From Girardinichthys multiradiatus (taxonomy: Eukaryota > Chordata > Actinopteri > Cyprinodontiformes > Goodeidae), in contig NC_061794.1 in NCBI RefSeq assembly GCF_021462225.1, positions 44,702,914 to 44,766,913 of the forward strand: 64,000 nt of DNA. The letters run 5' to 3'. Shown piece after piece: positions 34,538 to 45,106 of this stretch (position 1 is the stretch's first letter; every line of letters begins with the position of its first letter). The notes under the pieces were generated by a model. That model had not been told where the DNA came from. It worked only from the letters and a program-made list of their open reading frames with translations, and did not search any database. The translations under genes and the position numbers were made by a program.

Positions 34538-36904
34538 CTAATAACCAAAAGGCAGAGGTGTCCCGTCAGAAAAAAGGCATCTCTTGTCATACCCCAACCG
34601 AAGCCTTTTAACAAATGCAGCATTTCTTCAGAGGAATCTCTTTTTATCCCTCCTGATCGTGTGCTGAGGAATTTCAATGACACTCTCACCTGACCCCTGT
34701 AAGTAGCCCTCGACCAGCCCTTTGATGCTGTCCAAATTGACCCTCTCGCTGCATTCATGCGTCTGAGTGATACCTTTAGCACGTATCAATAGCTTTTTCT
34801 GGTTTTTGGTTTGATATGCATAACCTGACTGGTTATTTATTTCAGCACATGTGTGGCAAAGAGTAAACACAAGTTTACCTTGGGATGTTCTGTAAGGCAA
34901 AACAGGGAAAAAGAGACCTCGTGGGGAGTAGACCACAGCTTTGATGAGGCCAAAGTAGCTGCTGGGGTCATCAAAATCATTGTAAATGATGGTGGGGTGC
35001 CCGAGGGGAAAGACGCAGTTAGCATTTACATAAGGTTACAGAGATGTGTAATCCACATAGTGTACAGTTTCACCGGGCCCCGCTGTGTACCTCAACTTCA
35101 TAGGGCAGGTGCGTCCACCATACAGAGCATCTCGGGTTGATAGCGGTTCAGGTGCATTAACTTTCTCAAGATAGCTGATCACCCCCGGGTCTGATTGTTT
35201 CATTTCAGTCCACTCATGTTACAACTTGCGAGATATAGGACCCCAGAATGCAGACCAGAAGGCAGCGTGACGGTAAGTGCAAAAGATTTAATAACAAAAA
35301 ACTCACTCACTACAGGAGGCAGGAACAAAACAAGACAGGCATGGCATGATCAAAAAACAAGACTTGAGCATGAAAACTAGACATGAGCATGAGAGATGTT
35401 TCTGCGACGACTAACTGAACAGGTGTGTATATATGGAGTGAAAACCAGGTGGAGCAAGGAGACAGATTAACTTGGACAGGTGAACCGAATAAACTTAATT
35501 GACAGACAGAACAAAACGTGGCTGCGGCAAAAACAGAGACTCTAATATACAAACAAAACCAAACTTGACAAAACATGAACAAGACGACAAAACTAAAGCA
35601 TGACCAGGAAAATAACAGAAGCATGATTCAAAATCTAAGAAGAATAATGACAAAAGAACGAGTCAAAACCTTAACTGTGAAAAACATAAGAAAAACCAAA
35701 AACCAAAAACCAAACAACCCCAAATCATAACAACTCATGCTCCCAGATGACCTCGATACGAAGGCCGTACACAGTTTGGAGCACCTTGCTTCTCTCAACA
35801 GTGGCTGCGTAAAACTGTTCAAATGCGACCCCTCTCAACGGACACTTGTCATGAGGCATGTAACACTTTTTACAGCCGTGGAAAAAACAGCCGTAAAATT
35901 CAAACGCAACTTTGACACCGTTAATCTCTGCATACCCATCCACAGAATATGGACCAATTTTCTTTTCCCCCATGTTTAATGCATGTTCAATGTAAATTTT
36001 TCTGCTGTCTGAAATCCAGCCAAGCCATTGAATGGACACGCTGGAAAACGTCTTACTACTACGCCTGTAATCCAGAGGTGAGGGGATGGCCAAGGTTTTA
36101 GGAGGAAGGAAATTGGTTACAATAACCTTCATGCAAGCTGAGGCTATCGTGACGCATTTAAGCGGATCCACACTTATCTCCTTAAAGAACTCATCCCTGA
36201 ATTTAACACAACCTTGAAATAGAATGTCCACATCATTTTTACAATAACAAAGAGCTTCCTTCTCAAAGTCAAAGACCCCTTTGCTCACTTCTCTGCACCA
36301 GCTGTTAAACGCCTGTTGTTCTTGAAGGCTCATGCGTTCTACAGCGTAGGAGGATGGAGGAGGAAAAGACCCCACATACTGGAGATGTTGTTCAGAGGAG
36401 AATAGGTGGGGGAAAAAACCTTTGGTCTGATCACTAAAACCTAACGCTTTCGGCATCAGACTAAGCTTCATACACATGAAGGACAGGCTATCAATGAATT
36501 GTAACCTGTAATCAGGGTCAGTTCATTCCCTGCATGATGAGATGAGGTTTAATGCCTAACTGCAGCATAGCAGTGAGAATCAGGTAGCTGTCATACCCAC
36601 ATGCGTTATGAGCTATTAAGGTAAAGCCTCTGTACATCGGTCTCCTGAAATGGAGAAGAAATGTTTGGGTGCAATTCAATCCATAAGCATGCCATTCCAC
36701 ACCTTTCAGCGTTTTAACACAGACCAAATAGGGGATGTGCACACCGTTCTCGTCAATGAAGCATTCAAAATCATAAAAAAACAGTTTATCATCTAACTGA
36801 TTACAGGCTTGGGTGGTTTGAATGTAACACAGATGACCATCGCACGTCACATCTAAATCAGGAGGTATATTCTCACCGCAAATACGGCATTTTATATTAC
36901 ACAC
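34538..36904 (-). pseudogene. Protein-primed family B DNA polymerase, deleted palm
   Basis: Reads leftward. The exonuclease motifs are FYDFECF (Exo I), TLIAHNACGYDSYLIL (Exo II) and YCKNDVDIL (Exo III). Palm motif A is YVDYTSL, with a TAA at 35,036-35,038 replacing the next Tyr codon. After HTCAEINNQ the frame runs directly into YAYQTKN and the C-terminal YDKR...GTPLPFGY end at about 34,825, so the segment with motifs B and C (YxDTDS) is missing. A 516-bp solo LTR interrupts the gene at 35,217-35,732, and other stops occur. The intact family is about 1,000 residues or more; about 620 remain. Confidence 0.9.
35212..35737 (-). mobile_element. Solo gypsy-type LTR, copy B, inside PolB
   Basis: Spans 35,217-35,732, flanked by ACTCA on both sides (35,212-35,216 and 35,733-35,737), a perfect 5-bp target duplication. 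It is homologous to the LTR at 18,779-19,385 but on the opposite strand and about 90 bp shorter. Ends TGTTA...TAACA are mutated forms of TGTCA...TGACA. LTR-LTR recombination must have removed the internal region after insertion into the polymerase gene. Confidence 0.9.
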
Positions 36905-36999
36905 GTGTGATTTATCCTACTTACTGATCTTTTGAAAAAAAAAAAATCTGGTTTCTGTGAAGATTTGGATAGAACAGAATTTGAAATACTATAACTTAC

Positions 37000-37741
37000 T
37001 CCGTACACGGGGAATTTGAACGGTTCCGGGCGGTTCCAACTCTTCCTGCACTGAACTGGTACAGTTCTGCTGAATGTTATCCAGGCTTGGGTTCTGGATT
37101 AAATCATTCGATATATCTGTAAAATATTTTATGAGGGGTTAAAACAAGTCTGCAATATCGCATAGACCTGTGAAAACATATGCATAGAATTATATATATA
37201 TATATACATATATATATTTATTTTTTTTTACTTACTCTCCTCTTCCGGAGCTGTTAATTTTTCCGGCGCACGGTCAGGGGACTGTGGCTAATGAATGGCT
37301 TCGCCCTCTATTTCATCTTTAGCTGGGATCGGATTGTCTTTTTTAAAGACAAGTTTCCGTCTCAACTTTGATTTTTTCGGAGGCAGACGGTTACAAACGC
37401 TGACCTCTCCAACGTTCAGGAATACGTCTCTTGTTAAATCTGTAAGTAGAATTTATTTCATTTATATTTTAAATCACAAAATAGCATTCACCAGTTGACT
37501 AAACCAGATGTTGTTGCAGTTAATAATTACCATAGTCGGACAGTGTAAAAACGATACCATCCAGCTCGTCACCCGTGGGTTCTAAAGAATATAAGTTAAA
37601 CATTATTATTATCCAACGAGCATTCACAAGCACTTAAGGAATTCTTAAAGATGAATACTTACTACTGAAGATTGCGTTGTATTTCTCAATAGAAGCAGAA
37701 TGTTCACCACCTTCTTCGTTTCCTGAAATATGTTCCGACAT
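37000..37741 (-). other. Spliced four-exon N-terminal chain upstream of PolB
   Basis: Minus-strand exons with consensus GT..AG borders: exon 1 37,741-37,663 (MSEHISGNEEGGEHSASIEK), exon 2 37,581-37,531, exon 3 37,439-37,236, exon 4 37,116-37,000. Introns are 81, 91 and 119 bp, all phase 1, and the reading frame stays consistent across every junction. Exon 3 has one in-frame TAG at 37,288-37,290. The product is acidic at first, then basic (PPKKSKLRRKLVFKK), like a nuclear-localising N-terminal extension. A possible fifth exon starts near 36,954 and leads into PolB, but a T12 run puts it out of frame. Confidence 0.7.
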
Positions 37742-37834
37742 TTTTTTGTTTCTCTTTACAAGTGTTCTAAAAATATTTCAGTGTAATTGGTTAAAAATAA
37801 ACTTTTAGCTACCAGATTTGAAGCTGATCTCCCA

Positions 37835-37905
37835 GTAAAGATTGCGTTGTATCTCTCGATAGAACCAGGATGACTGACTACGCCACCTTCTCTGTTTCTA
37901 ATGAC
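37835..37905 (-). repeat. Diverged duplicate of PolB exon 1 region
   Basis: The 70-bp stretch AGATTGCGTTGTATCTCTCG...TTTCTAATGACGAAAT repeats, with substitutions, the exon 1 sequence at 37,668-37,735. It abuts the inner edge of the right TIR and lacks the ATG context and donor of the functional-looking copy. Confidence 0.7.
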
Positions 37906-38870
37906 GAAATCCTATCAGCGCGCATAGTTACTTCCCTTGGCTACACCACCCAGTCGGTGTGAAGACTTTGTCTGAGACAATACGCAAGAAACAGCTGCGG
38001 ATGTGTGAGGTCTTATCACCTATTCAATAAACAGTGGATGTGTATTGACTGAGACAATGCTCGACACTTTGGGCCAGGAAGGAGCACAGTCCTCTTAATT
38101 ACTTTGACTACAGTTGGTGTGAAGACTTTGTCTGAGACAATACACAAGAAACAGCTGCGGATGTCTGCCTTAATTCAATAAACAGTGACATGTCGGAGGA
38201 CTTTATAACCTTTATTTTTTATTTTTTCAGTTTCTTGTGACGTTTTACATAGACATACAGGTTACAACCTCTGGCTCCCACGTGGGATGAGGGGAAAACT
38301 GTTTTCTCTAAATCCTCAATAGCTATTGCTCTAAGATGGAAAAAGAAAAGCTTAAGGTAACTAAAATTATCATCCATTTTACCAAATGGAGTCTCTCATG
38401 ATTCCAAACAAAGTCTTTTAGCTGTAGAATCCATTTCTAATTTGGAAACAGCATACTGAGCATTCTGTCAGGTTCTCTCTTTTTATCAGAATTTTGTGTG
38501 ATGTGCCTGCATTAAATTGACTGTTCCTTTAAAGTGGAGAAACTGCATGTTTATTTTTTTTTCAGTTCATCTCTACAACAGAAGCCAATTCATCCTTCTT
38601 TTCTAAATAACATCTAAATAACCCCTGCGTTAAAACAAAATAAATTTACAATTCTGTCAGGTTCCCTCTTTTTATCAGAATTTTGTGTGACGTGCCTGCA
38701 TTAACCCGAGTGACCTTTTAAAGTGGATAAACTACATGTTTTGTTTTTAGATGTAAAAAACATCTAAAAACATACAATTAGAAAGATTTGCTTCCTTGTA
38801 ATGACAACATCCGGTTAATGACAACATCCGGTTAATGACAATATCTGGTTACGCCACCGAAAGTCCCGCC
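37898..38870 (-). repeat. Polinton right terminal inverted repeat
   Basis: The mirror of 25,096-26,253, ending at AAGTCCCGCC (38,870). It includes the subterminal 150-bp array and the 17-bp CCGGTTAATGACAACAT units. It also has a private tandem duplication: the block starting ATTCTGTCAGGTTCTCTCTT at 38,462 recurs at 38,652. Confidence 0.88.
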
Positions 38871-40080
38871 GTTTACAACAACAACAACAACAAAACTGTT
38901 TTTCATCATTGTGGAGGAAATTTGGCACACAGAATCATTTAATTCAGCCACATAGTTTTTTCAAGCACAGATGGCCTGTTTAAGGTCATTCCACAGCATT
39001 TCAGTTGAATTTAAATGTCAACTTTAACTAGGCCACTACAAAACCTTCATTGTAGATTTAAGTGTGCTTCAGAGGTGGTCTTCCTGTTTTGCTCAAATCA
39101 TTATCCTGCTGGATGACTCAAGCATGCTTGAGGTTACAAACTGATGGCTGGACATTATCACTCAAGATTTTCTATTAGAGAGCATAAATGATAGCTCCAT
39201 CAATTATGACAAGTCGTCCAGGTCATGAAGCAGCAAAGCAGCCTCAGACCATCTCACCACCACAATCATGTTAATTTTACACCAGATGTACTATATTGCA
39301 GATCTTCCAAAAAGTTAAACTTTTATCTTGTTATACCACAGAATATTTTACCAAAAGTCTTAGGGATCATTAAGATTTTATTTTATTTTTTTACAAATGT
39401 TTGACAGGCCTATGAGTTGTTTTTGTTCAGCAGTGGTTTTGTCCAAAGAACCCATTAATGCGTTTTTTAGCCCGGTCTCTCTTATTGAATAATGAACACT
39501 GTTCTTAACTGAAGCCAGTGAGATCATTGTGCTTTAGATGCTATTCAGGGTTATTTTGTGACCTCCTGGATGAGTCTTGATTATCTCTTGAAGTAATTTT
39601 GGTAGACTGGCCACTCCTGGGAAAGTTCCCCACTGTTTCATGTTATCTCCATTTGTGAATAATGGTTTTCACTGTGATTTGTAGGAGTACCAAGGGCTTA
39701 GAAAAGGCTTTGCAACCTTTTCCAGACTGATAGATGTCTGTAACTTTGCTTGTCATGTGTTGTGGAATTTCTTTAGCTCAGGGTATGGTGTCTTGCTTCT
39801 TCAGGTCTTTTAGCCTACTTTGTGTTGTTAGACAGGTTTTTATTTAAGGGATTTCTTGATTCTACTTCTCTGACAGTAATCAGGGCTGAGTGTGATTAGA
39901 TAAATTGTTATTTAAAAGAGTGCAGTTACTTTCACATAGGGCCAAGTTGGTTCAGATAACCATTTTTTCCCTCAATAAATAAAATCATTTGAAAACTGTG
40001 TTCTATATTTATGGCAAACTGGAAAATGGGACGCACATGAGGGGGGTGGCAAATACCATTTCCCAGCACTGTGCTTTACA
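38871..40080 (-). mobile_element. Tc1/mariner-like relic (second lineage)
   Basis: A long reverse-strand relic. The + strand carries the reverse complement of a transposase gene: ACTAGGCCACTACAAAACCTTCATT, ATTATCCTGCTGGATGACTC, AAGCAGCAAAGCAGCCTCAGACCATCTCACC and GGCCACTCCTGGGAAAG are all conserved phrases of a common teleost Tc1 group. The right end GTTACTTTCACATAGGGCCAAG matches its terminal region. Frames are destroyed. A short (AAC)n run (38,872-38,893) separates it from the Polinton. Confidence 0.75.
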
Positions 40081-40238
40081 TTCTGCAAGGTTTTAGCTGT
40101 TCTTTAAGTAAAGTAATAATACGGATGACCTGTGATGAGTCAGTTGATACTTTTTAATGCAGTCCATCAATAAAAACAAGTATGGATAACCCTAGTCTAT
40201 GTATAATAAAATCATGTGTGCATCTGTGTGTGTTTTAC

Positions 40239-40486
40239 TGTCATTGTTTTCGAAAGAGTTCTGACCCACATGCAGAGAACACTCCGGGGAAAGCGGTAAA
40301 AGTGAAAATAATATTTATTTTGTCACAATATAATCAGGAATGGAAACGGACGAAAACACCAACTGTAAGGGGAGATGGGAAGAGTATTAATGAAAACAGG
40401 GAACCACGTAACTGAACGAATGGTGAGAATTGCAGATAGATAAGTGAACGGCTTACTGAGTGAGTGTGGTCAGGTCGCCAGGGGTT
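40239..40486 (-). repeat. Gypsy 3' LTR, U3-truncated
   Basis: Aligns base by base with 44,521-44,768 of the 5' LTR over 248 bp and ends at TGTCATTG next to the target duplication. The U3 start is gone and pol sequence is joined directly. Confidence 0.9.
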
Positions 40487-40489
40487 TAT

Positions 40490-43400
40490 GGATTCGACAC
40501 GAGTCACTAGAGACCACCGGCTTGAGTTGTGACACATGGAACGTGGGATGAACACGAAGACTAGCAGGTAGACGAAGGCAAACAGCAGATGGACTAATCA
40601 CAGACTCAATCTCGTAGGGGCCAATGAAGCGAGGCGAGAGTTTCTTAGACATAGATTTTAGTGGTATGTTCCATGCTGACAACCATACCTTCTGCCCCGG
40701 CTGGTAATCCGGTGCCGGTTGGCGTCTTCGGTCAGCGAAGCGTTTGTTTTGGTCCGTGGTGCAATGTAGGGTCTGGATAGTTGACGTCCAGACGGACTTG
40801 CAGCGTCGAATGTGTTGGTGAACTGATGAAACCCTAATGTCCCTCTCATCAGCAGCAAACAAAGGGGGTTGATAGCCCAGAGAAACCTCAAAAGGTGATC
40901 GACCAGTTGCTAAAGAAACATGAGAATTTAGGGCATATTCAACCCAGGGCAGGTATGAACACCAATCAGTTGGATTTGTGGAAGTGAATCAACGTAATGT
41001 GGATTCTAGTTGTTGGTTTAATCTTTCAGTTTGACCATTGGACTGAGTGCGGAAACTTGAGGTCAATGAGACTTTGGCTCCTAGAGCCAAACAAAACTGC
41101 TTCCAAACCTGAGAGATGAACTGTGGGCCACGATCAGAAAGTACATCCAGTGGGACTCCATGAAGATGAAAAACATGGAAGTTTTGTTGTTTGCAGGGCT
41201 GACGGAAGCTTTCTGAGGGGGACAATATGACAAGCCTTAGAGAAACAATCAACAATCGTGAGAACTGTAGTCATACCTGAAGAAAGGGGTAGTCCAGTAA
41301 CAAAATCCAGTGCAGTGTGGGACCAGGGTCGATTTGGGATGCCGAGAGGTTGAAGAAGACCTGCCGGTGGTTGATTACTGGACTTATTCCTGGTGCAAAT
41401 AGCACATGCTTGAACAAACTCCTTCACATCTTTATGTAAAGTGGGCCACCAAAACCTCCTTTGTACTAATGCAATGGTCCTACTAACACCAGGATGAGCT
41501 GAAAACTTAGCTGAATGAAGCCAGTCAATGAGTCGGGAACGTACTTGAGATGGGACGTAGATGTGGTTAGGTGGTCCAAAACCAGGGTCGGGTACCTGTT
41601 GCTGAGCTCTCTGAATGATGTCCTCCATGTCCCAACTGAGCGCTCCTATTGTCCAGCAGGGCGGTAAGATGGAGGCTGGTTCCTCCACAGAGTCCTCTGT
41701 GGCGAACCACCTAGAAAGGGCGTCTGGCTTGGTGTTCTTATCTCTAAAAGAGATACATAAGTCAAAACGAGATAAAAATAAAGACCACCGAGACTGACGT
41801 GGGTTAAGTCTTTTGGCTGACTGAAGATAGGCCAAGTTCTTATGATCTGTCTAAACTTGAATAGGATGCTCAGCCCCTTCTAGCCAGTGTCGCCACTCTT
41901 CAAGTGCCAGTTTGATGCTCAGTAGTTCATGGTCACCCACGTCATAATTCCTTTTGGTGTTACTGAACCTACAGGAAAAGAAAGCACAATGATGAAGTCT
42001 CCCATCCTCTGAGTTTTGTGATAACACTGCTCCAACCCCGATGTCTGAAGCGCCGACCTCCAGAATGAACTGTCTAGAAGCGTCTGGATAAACTAATATG
42101 GGGGCTTGGGAGAACTTCCTCTTAATTCCTGAAAAGCTGCTTCAGCTTTGGATGACCAGGCAAATGAGACCTTAGAAGATGTTAGAGCAGTGAATGGTGC
42201 AGCTGTCAGACTGTAGTCCTTAATGAATCGTCTATAAAAATTAGCAAAGCCTAGGAAACGTTGTAAAGATTTACGAGAGTCTGGTTCAGGCTAGTCCAGC
42301 TCCGCCTTGATCTTTTCTGGATCAGAACGTACCTGTCCATCCTCGAGAATGTAGCCCAAGAAGGTGATGGAAGACTGGTGAAATTCACACTTCTCAGCCT
42401 TTACGAACAGGCGGTTTTCCAGAAGGCGTTGCAGGACTTGGCGAACGTGTTTGCGATGCTCCTTAATGTCCTTAGAATAAATCAGAATGTCATCCAGGTA
42501 TACGAAAATGTTCAAAAAATCTCTGAAAACCTCGTTAACTAAGGCTTGAAACACAGCAGGAGCATTACATAGTCCGAAAGGCATGACCTACTACTCAAAA
42601 TGGCCCAGTAGCGTCTTGAAGGCCGTCTTCCACTCGTCCACCTGGCGGATCCTGACCATATGGTATGCATTTCTTAGATCTAATTTGGAAAATATAGTGG
42701 CACCATGAACCGGGTCAAAAGCAGAGGTAAGGAGTGGATACATGTTTTTAACAGTGATCTGATTTAGGCCTCTATAATCAATACATGGCTGTAATGAGCC
42801 ATCCTTTTTCCCTACGAAGAAAAACCCCACTACAAGAGGTGAGAAAGATGGCCGAATAATACCTGCCGACAGGCAATCATTAATATATTTTTCCATAGAT
42901 TCCTATTCAGAATGGGAGATGTTATAGAGTCTACTGGTAGGTAGAGGTGCACCGGGAAGAAGATTTATTGCGCAATCATAGGGCCTATGAGGGGGTACGG
43001 ACAGAGGCTTGTTCTTACTGAAGACACTCTTAAGATCATGGTATTCACAAGGCACATGAGTCAAATCAATAATCTCATCCTCCTTACTAGCCTGTAGAGG
43101 ATGACTCGGGGAGAAGGCTGACTGAAGACATGATGAGTGATAGTTAGTAGACCAAGATTCAATGCGGCACTTAGACCAATCTAAATGGGGGTTATGTTCC
43201 TGTAACCAAGAAAAACCTAGAACTATGGAACCTTGAGACACTGGAAACACAAAAAAGGAAGTCTTCTCCCTATGGTTACCTGACAATAAAAGTTCTATGG
43301 GCTTGGTTCACATGGTTATTTGCTGGAGCCTTTTACTGTTTAAAGCTAAGACAGAACGTGCTGAATCAAGTTGTTCCACCTCAATGCCAGCCTGGTTTAC

Positions 43401-43500
43401 CAACTAAGAATCAATCAAATTCTGTTCGCAGCCGTAATCTATCAAAGCAGATAAGGTCATGGTGTGCTGATTAACAATGATAGTTGCAGGTAAACTGAAT
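40490..43500 (-). pseudogene. Gypsy pol (PR, RT, RNase H, IN)
   Basis: Protease region near 43,430: ALIDYGCEQNLID, where the usual D-S/T-G active site reads [40 protein letters not shown], then tandem stops near 42,590, then [13 protein letters not shown] and [14 protein letters not shown] (catalytic YLDD near 42,500). RNase H shows only fragments up to 41,860. Integrase: AHPGVSRTIALVQRRFWWP with the zinc finger CAICTRNKSS, ALDFVTGLP (first D), VLSDRGPQF (second D), [10 protein letters not shown] (E). The C-terminal region ends FHVSQLKPVVSS, then is cut by the deletion. Confidence 0.92.
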
Positions 43501-44526
43501 CTGGGGGTTTACTGCTCTGTGTATGGTCCACCAACCCCCACTGTCTATTGGTGACCCAGGGCAAACAGGACAAGCAGCTACGAAATGCGCCGAAGAACCA
43601 CAATAAAAGCATTGTTTTGACATTTTGCATTTCTGTCTTTCTTCAAATGTGAGATGGGTACGTCCCACCAACATGGGCTCAGGTTCAGATACGGGTTGCT
43701 GAGATGGACTCTTAACCGGAGGTTGAGAAATAGTCTTCGGCTGAATTCTGTAAAAGGACCTCTCTGCTCTGACTCTTCTTCTTTCCCTTAAACGGTTGTC
43801 AACTCTAGTTGCTAATGTATTTACCTCATCTAATGTAGGAGGTTCCTCAATCATGGCTAATTCATCCTTTAATGAATCATCTAATGCGTGCAAAAAGGTA
43901 GTCTTTAAGGCTTCATTATTCCAACCGGAAGTTGCAGCTAGTGTTCGAAACTCAATAGAAAAATCAGTAACAGATCTATTATGCTGCTTTAAGGCTCTCA
44001 AACGTCGACCAGCACTAGATTTATCTGTAACAGGGGAAAAAGTTCATTTAAACTCTTTGACAAAGTCTTCGAACGTACAACCAAACGCTCTACATTCAGA
44101 AAATCGGGCCTCAGCCCACTGTAAGGCCTTGCCAGTCAATAAACCAATAACATATGAAATCTTTGCATCATCATGGGGAAAAGAACGGGGGGAACGGTTG
44201 AAAACCAGGGAACATTGAATCAAAAATCCCCCACAATTACCCACCTCACCAGAAAATGTTTCTGGATTAGGGGAAGTGACATCACGAGAGTAGGGAAGCT
44301 GTTGAGATACCGGTGATGTTCCGCTGCCCTCTACAGGAGTGGTGGACTGAGAACCTAAGGACTGTTGTAACAAGGACGTAATCTGCTCTAGTTGTTGGTT
44401 TGTTTGGCGTTGCTGTTCTGAAAGTGAACGGAGAGAAGTGTCATGGAGATGGATCTGAATAGCCTGTTCAGAGAGAGTTCTCCGGAATGCTTCCGCCGGG
44501 TCTTGTTGGCCAGAGTGTTCTGTCAT
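43500..44526 (-). pseudogene. Gypsy gag with CCHC knuckle
   Basis: Starts MTEHSGQQDPAEAFRRTLSEQ at ATG 44,526. The ATG lies inside the last bases of the 5' LTR (AATGACA), so the LTR itself supplies the initiator in this copy. The capsid-like region reads PETFSGEVGNCGGFLIQCSL and GKALQWAEARF. After a single TGA at 44,044-44,046 it continues with DEVNTLATRVDNRLRERRR and the zinc knuckle CFYCGSSAHFVAACP near 43,600. Overall about 340 codons with one nonsense mutation. Confidence 0.87.
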
Positions 44527-45106
44527 TGTTTTCGAAAGAGTTCTGACCCACATACAGGGAACACTCCGGAGAAAGCGGTAAAAGTGAAAATAATATTTAT
44601 TTTGTCACAAAATAAACTGGAACGGAAACGGACGAAAACACCAACTGTAAGGGCAGAGGGGAAGAGTATTAATGAAAACAGGGAACCACGTAACTGAACA
44701 AATGTTGAGAATTACAGATAGATAAGTGAACGGCTTACTGAGTGAGTGTGGTCAGATCGCCAGGGGTTGAGGGATTTGGGATCCGAGTTGTCGAGGTTGA
44801 GTTTGTTCAGTTGGTCTCTTAGATGCTCCTTAATGAGCTTAGTGGTGTGAGAATTAATTCCTTTTTGCTAAGTTACTATAAGGTGAAAGACAAAGCATAG
44901 ATGTAGCATTGGCTGAGATTGTTACCACGGAAGGCAACACTCTGGCTTCGAAGTGCTGGCAGCCTCCTGCTTAAGTACTCCTCAAGCAATCTGTAGAATA
45001 AGTTGCACCTGTCACCCAGCACACCTGAAAACTCCAGAAAAGTCTGAAAACACTGAACACATGTTGCAAACACAAAATACACCAAAACACAACCTAGATC
45101 CTGACA
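44521..45106 (-). repeat. Gypsy 5' LTR, complete
   Basis: 586 bp, reading leftward from TGTCAGGATCTAGGTTG to AAAACAATGACA. Contains two AATAAA signals near 44,610 (minus strand). Ends TGTCA/TGACA match those of the solo LTRs in this window. Confidence 0.88.

Larger units (their letters stand above)
25096..38870. mobile_element. Maverick/Polinton element, degenerate
   Basis: A 13.8-kb element bounded by roughly 1-kb inverted repeats (both ends read GGCGGGACTTTCGGTGGCGT inward). It encodes the Polinton core set: chromodomain integrase, PolB, packaging ATPase, adenain-like protease, major and minor capsid proteins. Integrase, capsids and protease read rightward; PolB, ATPase and two small genes read leftward. 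No 6-bp target duplication is obvious (left flank ...CAGGTG, right flank GTTTAC...), so one terminus may be altered. Secondary insertions are a Tc1 copy (26.45-27.88 kb) and a solo LTR (35.2-35.7 kb). Nearly all genes are disrupted, so this copy is not autonomous. Confidence 0.93.
40239..45106 (-). mobile_element. Ty3/gypsy LTR retrotransposon
   Basis: Leftward gag-pol between LTR sequences, flanked by TTTAC on both sides (40,234-40,238 and 45,107-45,111), a 5-bp target duplication. The complete 5' LTR is 44,521-45,106; the 3' LTR survives only as 40,239-40,486. Pol order is protease, RT, RNase H, integrase (gypsy order) and the RT/integrase style resembles fish sushi-like elements. A deletion removed the end of pol, any chromodomain, the 3' untranslated part and the first 338 bp of the 3' LTR. 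Gag and pol contain several stops and frameshifts. Confidence 0.93.

Noticed and set aside
25096..38870. Exogenous adenovirus-like virus integrated in the genome
   Set aside because: Integrase with chromodomain, long TIRs with subterminal arrays and the protein-primed PolB together are the Polinton signature; adenoviruses lack an integrase.
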